From the NCBI GenBank assembly GCA_002717655.1, contig PBAY01000024.1, positions 1 to 46,708 of the forward strand: a DNA stretch of 46,708 bases. The letters run 5' to 3'. The position numbers were made by a program, and so were the translations under genes. Positions within the stretch are counted from its first letter, which is position 1. Each line of letters begins with the position of its first letter. This stretch comes from Phycisphaerae bacterium. Lineage in GTDB: Bacteria; Planctomycetota; Phycisphaerae; Phycisphaerales; SM1A02. The notes below the pieces were generated by a model that was not told where the DNA came from, ran no database searches, and was given only the letters and a program-made list of their open reading frames with translations. Shown here piece by piece: positions 34,971 to 43,223 of the stretch.

Positions 34971-36098
34971 TCAGGCCACTCGTCCCACGGTGTGTCCCGC
35001 CATCGTCTTCACCATCACCTGCTGCCCACTGGTCTTGGCGGCATACATCGCTTCATCAGCATGACGAACAAGGTCCTCTGCTGTCTGTGGAGCTGAAAGA
35101 TCTCGATGCCCGACCCCGATACTGATACCCGGGCAGGAACTTCCTAGATTCAATCGACTCATGCGGTCATGGAAGACATCGACGATTCGAGCAGCCACAC
35201 GACACGCTGCATCAAGATCGGTATGAGGAAGAAGAACACAGAATTCATCTCCTCCGAAGCGGGCCGCCACATCGATCTCCCGGCAGGCGAAACGCAGCAT
35301 GTCCCCGACAGCCTTGAGTACTTCATCTCCCTGTTGATGCCCGAGGGTGTCATTGAGCCGCTTGAACCCGTCGAGATCGATCATCATGAAACCAACGGAA
35401 AGGTTGTGACGCTGGGCCTCCGCCCAACGGCCCTCAAGCATGAGATTCAACCAACGCCGGTTGACCAGGCCCGTCAACTCATCCGTCCTGGCGGTGACTT
35501 CAAGCTGTCGGATGGATCGCTCAAGTTTTCGGTTGGTGACCGCAAGTTCCGACATGGATCGAGACAGACTTTCCTGCAGCTGCTCATTCTCACGGCGCAG
35601 GACACGGTGAGCTATGGCCTTTTCAATGGCAAGAGGAACCGTGACCATCTCATGTCCCGTGACAAGAAGAAACTCTACGGCGCCGCATCGCACTGCTTCA
35701 GCAGCCAGATCGACGTCAGCGGTCTGTCCCATGACGATGACAGGCATGTCAGGTACCGTACCCCGCACATAGGCCAGCACATCGATGGCTGTTGCATCAG
35801 GAAGTGACGCCGCGGTGAAGATCACATCGAACTTGTGTATGGAGACACTGTGAAGAAGAGACAACGTCTTCACGATCTCACAGTCAGCAAGACTCGGGGC
35901 ATCCTGAGAAGTTTCATCATTCAGCTTCAAGGCAAGGCCATCGGCATCATCAGCAAATCGTGCGGCAACAAGGGCCGAGACGATTTCTCTGGCCAGCGAT
36001 TCATCTTCACAGGCCACCAGCACCCTTGGACGAGATGAAGTACCGGGAAACTCCGGCAGGAGTAGTCCTTCAGGATCTGGAAACTGGTCAGGTATCAC
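34971..36098 (-). CDS. GGDEF diguanylate cyclase with degenerate receiver domain
   Basis: About 375 residues: a receiver-like domain (about 25-165), a short coiled coil (about 166-202, RRENEQLQESLSRSMSEL) and a GGDEF domain (about 205-375). The active site is RFGGDEF, and an inhibitory I-site REID sits exactly five residues upstream, so product inhibition is likely. The receiver looks inactive: the phospho-acceptor Asp position before SLPD is Ala, and the conserved Lys is absent (GAVEFLLVTG). The start is uncertain: GTG at 36098 has GGAGG about nine bases upstream; an ATG at 36116 lacks one and would add six residues. Role: c-di-GMP synthesis under a non-phosphorylation input. Confidence 0.88.
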   Translation of the reverse strand: MIPDQFPDPEGLLLPEFPGTSSRPRVLVACEDESLAREIVSALVAARFADDADGLALKLNDETSQDAPSLADCEIVKTLSLLHSVSIHKFDVIFTAASLPDATAIDVLAYVRGTVPDMPVIVMGQTADVDLAAEAVRCGAVEFLLVTGHEMVTVPLAIEKAIAHRVLRRENEQLQESLSRSMSELAVTNRKLERSIRQLEVTARTDELTGLVNRRWLNLMLEGRWAEAQRHNLSVGFMMIDLDGFKRLNDTLGHQQGDEVLKAVGDMLRFACREIDVAARFGGDEFCVLLPHTDLDAACRVAARIVDVFHDRMSRLNLGSSCPGISIGVGHRDLSAPQTAEDLVRHADEAMYAAKTSGQQVMVKTMAGHTVGRVA

Positions 36099-36178
36099 CG
36101 GGTCACGCCTCCGCATGGGAATTACCGAACGGGTCTTCCGCCTCGCGTAGTGTCAATTTCCCAGATGCCTGATGCGCT

Positions 36179-36211
36179 CGGGCTGATTTGATTCCAGTTG
36201 AAATTAGCCCG
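36179..36211. terminator. Possible hairpin between SDR and GGDEF genes
   Basis: CGGGCTGATTT and AAATTAGCCCG can pair over 11 bp (one G-U) with an 11-nt loop. It lies downstream of the minus-strand SDR gene and upstream of the GGDEF gene. There is no good U-tract on the minus strand, so it may be an attenuator rather than a full terminator. Confidence 0.35.
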
Positions 36212-36244
36212 ACCGAAACCTCACAGACGGATCAGATGGAACCA

Positions 36245-37027
36245 TCACACCCCGTCAGGCGCATGGAAACGGGCCAGTGCCTCATGGGCCTCCTGAGGAT
36301 CACAGGTCACCAGACCCGGGATTGCCGCCAGGAGAGTCTGCCCGGCATGAGCATCTCGATGGCCATCCAGACACTCCAGTACCAGGCCGGCAATCTCATC
36401 AGGATGCATCGTCTTGTTCTGAGGCAACATGGACTCATCGACAATGGTCCTGAGCATCTCCGTCTCGACCGCTCCCGGCGCAATGGAGAAGGCACGCACA
36501 CCGGACTCCGATGCCTCGACATGAATCGCTCTTGTGAAACCATCAAGCGCCGACTTGGATACGCCATAGGCACCGTTGCCTGGAAATGGCATCAGTACCG
36601 CCAGAGAAGACAGGTTGACCACGCAGCCTCTGGCCTTGACCAAGGACGACCAGGCCGCTTTGACAAGCCTCACAGGACCTCTGAGGTTCACCTGAAGCAC
36701 ATGATCGAGCTCATCCTCATCCCATTCCGGAAATGACACCGGCCAGGTCCTGCCTGCATTGTTGATGACTGCATCGATCCGACCTTCAATCGACATCGCC
36801 GCATCCACAACACGATCTTCTTCTCCAGCCATGGCCAGATCCGCCACGACGGTAACGACCTTCCCGGGCTGAGCTTCACAGGATCGAGCCGTTTCAAGCA
36901 AGGCCGACTCTCGACGACCGCAGATTACGACATGGTCACCTCGAGCAGCCAGTAACTGGACGATTGCCTGCCCAATTCCACTTCCACCACCGGAAACAAT
37001 CATTGTGCGCGGAGCCGCGGTGTCCAT
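36245..37027 (-). CDS. Short-chain dehydrogenase/reductase
   Basis: A 260-residue classical SDR: cofactor loop VSGGGSGIGQAI, NNAG in the middle, catalytic Ser in NLSSLAV and the YGVSK motif (AYGVSKSALDGF), then APGAVETEM. NAD(P) preference is unclear; GRR after the second strand (ICGRRES) hints at NADP. The substrate is unknown. The start at 37027 has GAAGG nine bases upstream. It lies 26 bp after rseP, so it may be read from the same operon. Confidence 0.88.
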   Translation of the reverse strand: MDTAAPRTMIVSGGGSGIGQAIVQLLAARGDHVVICGRRESALLETARSCEAQPGKVVTVVADLAMAGEEDRVVDAAMSIEGRIDAVINNAGRTWPVSFPEWDEDELDHVLQVNLRGPVRLVKAAWSSLVKARGCVVNLSSLAVLMPFPGNGAYGVSKSALDGFTRAIHVEASESGVRAFSIAPGAVETEMLRTIVDESMLPQNKTMHPDEIAGLVLECLDGHRDAHAGQTLLAAIPGLVTCDPQEAHEALARFHAPDGV

Positions 37028-37053
37028 TTCGCCATCCCTTCAAAGAATTGGAA

Positions 37054-39144
37054 TCAACCGAGCAAGCGAACCAGATCATTGTAGGTCACCATGATGAATA
37101 CGCTTCCAATCAATAGCAGACCAAAGATCGCAGCCGCATTCTGAAATCCCGGTGAAGGCGGACGTCCTTTGATCTTCTCATAGACGAGATTGAGAAACAG
37201 GCCGCCATCGACAATGGGCAAGGGAAGGAAATTCACCACCGCCAGGTTGACACTGATCAACGCCAGGAAGAACAGGAGATAGGTGAAGCCACGGTCAATG
37301 ACCTTGGTCCCGATATGCACGATTCCCACCGGCCCCTGCAACTGCTCGACACTCACACTGCCACGTGCGACTCGATCAAGTGTGAGATAGGTCATCGTGA
37401 TGAGATTGAAGGTCTCACTCAAACCCATCGAAATCGCCGTGATGGGATTTCCTCCGGAATTCCGTGTCGTATAGATCGGATCAAATGGCAATTCCATGGC
37501 ATAGGCCATCTCCAGCGGAAGCCCGCAGGAGATGTCCGCCAACGAAAGCGTGATGCTGCGTTGCTCACGACCAGGTGTCGGGTTCTCCACACTCAGTTGT
37601 ACCTGCTCGCCTTCAGCCTCCATGATCTGTCGATACAGTTCCTGCCAGTCATTCACTGGATGGCCATTGACCGACAGGATCCGAGAGCCGCCCATGATCC
37701 CCGCCTGAGACAATGGCGCTGGAACGGCCTCAAGTGACCCCTGATTGTCCGCATCACATTCAAGCGTCGGCATCGGCTCGGCCACTCTCATGATGTCCCA
37801 TGCCGGCACGATTGAAACATTGAGCAAGGCTCGAGGCTCGAAGAGGCCCTGTTCAACCACCTGAGCCTTCAGTGATACGAACTCACCACTTCTGATGACG
37901 GTCAGATCGATCTCCCCTGCACCGCGTTCAGCAATAGCCTTGCGGAATCCTGACATTCGTGGTGCCTGAGCATCACCAATCCTGAGAACGACATCACCTG
38001 CCTTGAGAATGCCTTCGTTCGGGCTTCCCTTACGCACCTCACTGATCTTGACCAGTGGTACCAGACCCAGCAATCCAGGCTGAGACTCAGCGCCCGCGGG
38101 TGCTCTCATCACCGGCCAAACTGGTTGCGCGGACAGTTCAATGTCCACCTCGCCATCCTGCCCACTCCAGCGAGTCGATACCGGTACACCTTCACTGGCG
38201 GTCACCAGCGACTGGAATTGATCAACTGAAGAAACAGATGTTCCATCAACTCCAATGATCTTCATTCCAGGGCGAAGGCCGGCTTCCCAGAGGCCATCTC
38301 GACTCAGATAGGACTTGATGGCCTCATAGGCGTCTTCATTGTCACCCCCAGCAAGCGTGGTGGATGTCGCAGGGAGAATCCCGACACTGAGCAGACCGGA
38401 AGCCTCACTCTTTTCGGGCATCATCTCGAAGGTCAACGGAGCATCCGAGCCTTCACGCACCACCTGTATCTCAAGTGGTTCATCAGGCCGAGCCATGGCT
38501 ACACCGATCTGAGCGTCGATGAAGGTCTCAACCGGATCCTGGCCGAGGGTCACGATTCGGTCGCCATCACGCAGACCGACGAGTCCCTCAGCATCCCCAG
38601 TTCCAGCTGCAAGCGATGCAGGCATTCCCGGCACGACCGTACCGATGACAGGCGCTTCAAAACGGACGCCGATTGAAAAGGCAATGACGAAAAGAATGGC
38701 AGCGAAGATCAGGTTCATGATCACACCGGCACTCACAACGATCATTCTCTTCCAGACTGGTGTGCTGTTGAAGCTCCGCTCGCTGGAATCTCGAGAAGCC
38801 GGAGCAAGATCATCCTGCCCCAGCATTCGAACGAAGCCTCCGAGAGGAAGCCAGCGAATCGAGTATTCGGTTTCACCGATACCCAGACGCCTGAGTTCTT
38901 CATCATCAAGTTCACGCGGACCTCGTCCGGTTCGTTCCTTCAATCTTCGATTTCCAGAACCAAGCGTAAAACCAATACCCTTTCTCCATGCCACGATGGG
39001 ATGACCAAAGCCGATTGCAAATGCTTCGGTACGTATGCCAGCCCACTTGGCGGCCATGAAATGGCCAAGCTCATGTACGAAGATGAGCAGGCCGAAACCA
39101 ATGATGAAGATCAGAATATTGAAACCGTCAGTCAGAATATCCAT
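37054..39144 (-). CDS. rseP: Site-2 protease, RseP-type, enlarged
   Basis: A 696-residue intramembrane zinc metalloprotease. The zinc motif HELGH (24-28) lies in the first membrane segment; the second site near 638-648 reads NFLPLPIVDGG, where LDG is usual but VDG is seen. Between them are several PDZ-like domains, at least three (around 160-250, 280-340, 360-420 and possibly 465-540), against two in E. coli RseP of about 450 residues. In other bacteria it cleaves anti-sigma factors and signal-peptide remnants. It is coupled to dxr by ATGA at 39144, as rseP and dxr are neighbours in many bacteria. Confidence 0.93.
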   Translation of the reverse strand: MDILTDGFNILIFIIGFGLLIFVHELGHFMAAKWAGIRTEAFAIGFGHPIVAWRKGIGFTLGSGNRRLKERTGRGPRELDDEELRRLGIGETEYSIRWLPLGGFVRMLGQDDLAPASRDSSERSFNSTPVWKRMIVVSAGVIMNLIFAAILFVIAFSIGVRFEAPVIGTVVPGMPASLAAGTGDAEGLVGLRDGDRIVTLGQDPVETFIDAQIGVAMARPDEPLEIQVVREGSDAPLTFEMMPEKSEASGLLSVGILPATSTTLAGGDNEDAYEAIKSYLSRDGLWEAGLRPGMKIIGVDGTSVSSVDQFQSLVTASEGVPVSTRWSGQDGEVDIELSAQPVWPVMRAPAGAESQPGLLGLVPLVKISEVRKGSPNEGILKAGDVVLRIGDAQAPRMSGFRKAIAERGAGEIDLTVIRSGEFVSLKAQVVEQGLFEPRALLNVSIVPAWDIMRVAEPMPTLECDADNQGSLEAVPAPLSQAGIMGGSRILSVNGHPVNDWQELYRQIMEAEGEQVQLSVENPTPGREQRSITLSLADISCGLPLEMAYAMELPFDPIYTTRNSGGNPITAISMGLSETFNLITMTYLTLDRVARGSVSVEQLQGPVGIVHIGTKVIDRGFTYLLFFLALISVNLAVVNFLPLPIVDGGLFLNLVYEKIKGRPPSPGFQNAAAIFGLLLIGSVFIMVTYNDLVRLLG

Positions 39145-40358
39145 CAGCTGCGCTCGCTTGAGTCATGACTGCTGGCAGTCATGCAGGCCTCTTGAGACGA
39201 AATCACATCACGAACAAATGCACGGGCAGCCTGATCAGCAGCCATGATTTCCTCCAGCGAATTGACCTCAGCTGGCGGGATGGAGTCAAGGGCATGGGAA
39301 ACCAGCTCCACAATCTGGCCAAAACGAATTCTTTCGGCCAGGAAGGCTTCAACGGCAACTTCATTCGCCGCATTGAATACCGCGCCGGCGTTCCCGCCTC
39401 GTCGTATGACCTTCAGCGCAAGCTGAACTGCTGGGAAGGCAACATGATCCAGCTGTTCAAACACAAGCGAACTCATGGCGAGCCAGTCCACTCGAGCAGA
39501 ACAACCTTCGACTCGTTCCGGCCAGGTCATGGCACACTGAATCGGGGTCTTCATGTCCGGAGGTCCAAGCTGAGCAAGGACGGAACCATCCATGTATTCG
39601 ACAAAGCTGTGGACAATGGACTGAGGATGAACGATGACATCAATCTTCTCTGCCGGAAGATCGAACAACCAATGCGCCTCGATGACTTCGAGCGCCTTGT
39701 TCATCATTGAAGCAGAGTCAATGGTGATCTTGGGCCCCATGGACCAGGTCGGATGAGCCAGTGCTTCTGCAGGCGTCGCAGCAGCGACCTTTTCAGGCTC
39801 CATCCCCCTGAATGGACCGCCAGAAGCCGTGATTACCAGCCGACGTATCTCAGATGGATGTGCTTCCCCATGAAGGCATTGAAAGATAGCCGAATGCTCG
39901 GAATCAACAGGCAGAAGCTTCACACCCATTGCAGCCACGCGTGGCATGACGATGGAACCTGCTGCAACAAGCGTCTCCTTGTTTGCCAGTGCGACATCAC
40001 ACCCAGCATCAATGGCCGCCAGCACAGCATCAATTCCGGCTGAACCAACAACTGCAGCGATGACAAGATCACCAGGCTGTGCAATGGATTCAACCAGTTC
40101 TCTGGCAGCATCTGGACCGACACGCAGCGTTCGTGCACCCGCCTCGCCACGATCGACTTCAGGATCAGCGACAGCCAGATCATGAACATCGAATTCATCC
40201 GCCTGCGCCAGAAGCCTGGCTATCCTGCTTCCTGTAGCAAGACCAACCAGACTGAAATCCGGCCCATCGAGCCCCTGCAGATGTCGCACGACCTCAATGG
40301 TGCTTTCACCTATGGAACCGGTTGAACCAAGCAGGATGACTCGCCTTGGCTGAGGCAT
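39144..40358 (-). CDS. dxr: 1-deoxy-D-xylulose 5-phosphate reductoisomerase
   Basis: A 404-residue enzyme of the MEP isoprenoid pathway. Motifs: LLGSTGSIGEST (NADPH loop), ALANKETLVAAG, LPVDSEHSAIFQCL, TASGGPFRG, and SASMMNKALEVIEAHWLF. It has normal length with a short polar C-terminal tail. The start overlaps the rne stop (ATGA at 40355-40360) and the stop overlaps the rseP start, so the three are probably translated as one coupled message. No other MEP gene is here. Confidence 0.97.
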   Translation of the reverse strand: MPQPRRVILLGSTGSIGESTIEVVRHLQGLDGPDFSLVGLATGSRIARLLAQADEFDVHDLAVADPEVDRGEAGARTLRVGPDAARELVESIAQPGDLVIAAVVGSAGIDAVLAAIDAGCDVALANKETLVAAGSIVMPRVAAMGVKLLPVDSEHSAIFQCLHGEAHPSEIRRLVITASGGPFRGMEPEKVAAATPAEALAHPTWSMGPKITIDSASMMNKALEVIEAHWLFDLPAEKIDVIVHPQSIVHSFVEYMDGSVLAQLGPPDMKTPIQCAMTWPERVEGCSARVDWLAMSSLVFEQLDHVAFPAVQLALKVIRRGGNAGAVFNAANEVAVEAFLAERIRFGQIVELVSHALDSIPPAEVNSLEEIMAADQAARAFVRDVISSQEACMTASSHDSSERS

Positions 40359-42967
40359 CAGTCACGCTCCTCCTTGCGACTTCCTGCTTCAGCTGCGGTC
40401 AGTCCACGACGAGATCCATACAGCCGGCGGCGAGGCTTTGGCTTGGGCTCGACATCTGCTGCAGCAGCCTTCGCCTCAGAGGCTGAAGATTTGGCAGCCA
40501 CTTTCTTCTTCGAAGCTGTGGACCGGCTACGGCTTTTCTTTTTACTGCCTCCTGAGCTGCTGCCGGAAGAATCTTCTGAATCCTTGCTGGCAGACTTTGA
40601 TTCGGTTTCGGAAGTCGACTTGGAACCGCCTCGACGACGACGGCGACGCTTCTTCGCCGGCCTGGCTTCTTCGTTGCCTTCATCAGTCGATGATTCACTT
40701 GATTCGACAACAGCATCGCCAGTAGTCTTCTTTCCAGACCTTCGCCTTCGACTTCGTCGCTTGCGCTTTGGAGTGGCTTCCTCCTCGCTGGAAGCCTCAT
40801 CCTGCACATCACTCGATTCCGATTCCACCTTCTCCGGATCCTCCGCCGAATCGGCTGCTGATTCAGCACCAGCACCTCTTCCGCGACGGCCCCGACCACC
40901 ACGTCTGCGACGACGTCTCTTTCGGGTACCGCCGCCTCCTTCCTGATCCTCAGCTTCAGATTCAGCATCAGCCTTGAACCAGGACGCAATGATCAATGCC
41001 TGCTCCGGATCAACCATGGACATGTGGCTCTTGATGTCCACCCCACCACGGTCCGACTCCTTCAGATCCTTGAAGTGATCAAGGATCTGCTTTGCTGTCA
41101 TTCCAAGACTCTTGGCCAAGGTATAGAGGCGGACTGGCTTGGCATCTGGATCAGGCTTCTTTGCAGACGACTTCTTTGAACGGGAGCGGGAAGCTTTCTT
41201 GGCTCTGGCCTCCTGCCTGGCCTCCTCGGCTTCCTCTCTGTCAATCTCCTCCAGCTCCTTCGCCAGTTCGCCAGAAAGTGCAATGGCTGTCGCATCTGCC
41301 GCAGGAGTTGAATTCCTGCGACGACGACGACGACGGCGGCCTGCAGGAGCCTCCGCATCGAGATCCTCAGGATCCTGCTCAATCTCTTCAAGGGTCGGTG
41401 GCTTGTGATTGGACAATTTGTCCAGATCGATATCCGAACCAGTACGGTCATAGGCGTAGTAGTCGACCCGATCAACTGCAATCGCCTCACTGACCCGGAC
41501 ATCCAGATTCTTCTGGAGGCGTTCTTCAATTGCGTTGAGATGTCGACGTCTTGTCGAAAGCAGAACGGAAGCAACCTTCGATGAAACGACTATTTCAACA
41601 CGAGTGATGTCCTCATGATGCAGGAGATAGCCGACATGACGAACGATGTCGGCAGCCACCATGTCCGCTGACATGATTTCACCCTGACCTCGACATGATG
41701 GACACTCGACATAACTGCCACTTCGAAGATCCGCACGCATCCGCTGCCGAGTCATCTCGAGAATACCGAACTCACTGATCTTGAGAATCGTCGATCGAGC
41801 ACGATCACGCTTGAGATTCTCGGTATAGCGGTCCTCGACTGCACGACGGTGCTTCGACTGCCGCATGTCGATCAAGTCATGAATCACCAGGCCGCCAAGA
41901 TCACGAAGCCGCAACTGACGGCAGATCTCATCCGCTGCTTCCATGTTCGTCTGGAACGCGTTTGTCTCGCTGTCTCTCGCACTTCTGCTTCGACCTGAAT
42001 TGACATCGATCGCCACCAACGCCTCAGTTGACTCGATCACCAGACGACCTCCGCTCGGGAGCGGAACTTCTCTGGATCGAATCAGCTCGATCTGACGCTC
42101 AACGTCATAGGCATGGAAGATGGGCAATGCCCTTCGATACTGGATGATCTTCGGTGCAGATCTTGGAGCAATGACCTTGAGAAATGCGGAGCATCGCTCG
42201 AAAGCCGAATCGGAGTCGACCACGATCGCCTTGATCGAAGGACGAAGCACGTCACGAATCGTCCGGATCAGGACATCTGATTCGGTGTACAGCTCACAGG
42301 GCGTACCGACCTTCTCGCCTCGCTTCTCCATCACTTTCCAGAGTCTGGTCAGATAGGCAACATCCCGCTTGAGCTCCGCCTTGCTCTTGCCCATTCCTGC
42401 GGTACGCAGAATGAAACCAAAGTCCTCGGGCAGATCGAGCGTATCGAGAATCTTCCGCATTTCACGGCGTTCTTCTTCATCTTCGACTCGTCGTGTGACG
42501 CCAACACGATCCATATTTGGCATCATCACCATCATTCTTCCCGGGATCGAGATGTAGCTGGTGACCGTCGGCCCCTTTGTTCCAATACCTTCCTTCAGGA
42601 CCTGGACCAGAATCTCATCACCACGAGTCAAGGCCTCCTGAATCGGAGGCCGATCACGGCGAGCAGTCTTGCGGCCAACCTTCTCCTTGCTTTCTCCTTT
42701 GGAGAAGTAACGCGGATGAAGATCTGAAATGTGAAGAAACCCACGTTGCGCATGGCCAAAGTCAACGAACGCCGCCTGAATAGCGGGCTCGATGTTGGTC
42801 ACTCGACCACGATAGACATTGCCTACCGAAGAGGCCGTAGCGGCACGCTCAACAAACAGTTCCTCAAGATGCCCGTCTTCGAGAATCGCAATGCGAGTCT
42901 CCTCTCCGGGCACGTCGTTGACGAGCATCAGCTCCTGTGGCTGCTTCGTCGTTTTTCTGGATGCCAC
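40358..42967 (-). CDS. rne: RNase E/G family ribonuclease with IF2_N-like C-terminal domain
   Basis: An 869-residue endoribonuclease. Residues 1-130 include an S1 domain (GNVYRGRVTNIEPAIQAAF, GFLHISDL). The RNase E catalytic core (about 130-480) has VAIDVNSGRS and IHDLIDMRQSKH with the metal-binding Asp residues, and the Zn-link cysteines in CPSCRGQG. A linker of Arg and acidic tracts leads to a small domain at about 613-664 (RLYTLAKSLGMTAKQILDHF, VDIKSHMSMVDPEQA) resembling the IF2 N-terminal domain. The last 200 residues are low-complexity RRRR/SE-rich. The start is GTG at 42967 with only a weak AAGGGG upstream. It leads dxr-rseP. Confidence 0.92.
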   Translation of the reverse strand: MASRKTTKQPQELMLVNDVPGEETRIAILEDGHLEELFVERAATASSVGNVYRGRVTNIEPAIQAAFVDFGHAQRGFLHISDLHPRYFSKGESKEKVGRKTARRDRPPIQEALTRGDEILVQVLKEGIGTKGPTVTSYISIPGRMMVMMPNMDRVGVTRRVEDEEERREMRKILDTLDLPEDFGFILRTAGMGKSKAELKRDVAYLTRLWKVMEKRGEKVGTPCELYTESDVLIRTIRDVLRPSIKAIVVDSDSAFERCSAFLKVIAPRSAPKIIQYRRALPIFHAYDVERQIELIRSREVPLPSGGRLVIESTEALVAIDVNSGRSRSARDSETNAFQTNMEAADEICRQLRLRDLGGLVIHDLIDMRQSKHRRAVEDRYTENLKRDRARSTILKISEFGILEMTRQRMRADLRSGSYVECPSCRGQGEIMSADMVAADIVRHVGYLLHHEDITRVEIVVSSKVASVLLSTRRRHLNAIEERLQKNLDVRVSEAIAVDRVDYYAYDRTGSDIDLDKLSNHKPPTLEEIEQDPEDLDAEAPAGRRRRRRRRNSTPAADATAIALSGELAKELEEIDREEAEEARQEARAKKASRSRSKKSSAKKPDPDAKPVRLYTLAKSLGMTAKQILDHFKDLKESDRGGVDIKSHMSMVDPEQALIIASWFKADAESEAEDQEGGGGTRKRRRRRRGGRGRRGRGAGAESAADSAEDPEKVESESSDVQDEASSEEEATPKRKRRSRRRRSGKKTTGDAVVESSESSTDEGNEEARPAKKRRRRRRGGSKSTSETESKSASKDSEDSSGSSSGGSKKKSRSRSTASKKKVAAKSSASEAKAAAADVEPKPKPRRRLYGSRRGLTAAEAGSRKEERD

Positions 42968-43223
42968 CGGGGCACCCCTTTCTCAGTTCCCACACGAATG
43001 GCCGCGGCCATGCCGCCCACCGGTGTCTACGGTGATCTCCAATCAACTCCGAAGAGCAATCAGGATCCCGGACTCTTGGGTGAGGGGCCAGGCCCCCTCC
43101 CGTCGTTGGGTGGCCCTTGGATTGGTTCATCTCGGGCGCCTCGTTTCCTACTCCAGTGGGAGTGATCGAGGCTTCAACTCAAGACTTCAAACCAGGGCCA
43201 TGTTTTTCGTTCAACCGGAGGCC
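42968..43223 (-). other. 256-bp leader region of the rne operon
   Basis: No coding region is seen between ptsI and rne. It is GC-rich with inverted pairs such as GGGGCC/GGCCCC near 43083-43096 and ACTCC/GGAGT near 43150-43163. It should hold the rne promoter and 5' leader. No clear -10 or -35 was found. Confidence 0.35.

Noticed and set aside
40374..40946. 190-codon plus-strand open frame opposite the rne tail
   Set aside because: It is antisense to the low-complexity Arg/Ser/Glu tail of RNase E/G; its repeats mirror that composition.
40600..40960. Possible DNA repeats in the Arg-rich part of rne
   Set aside because: The repetition comes from Arg and acidic codon runs, not from spaced identical units; it is not a CRISPR or tandem-repeat locus.
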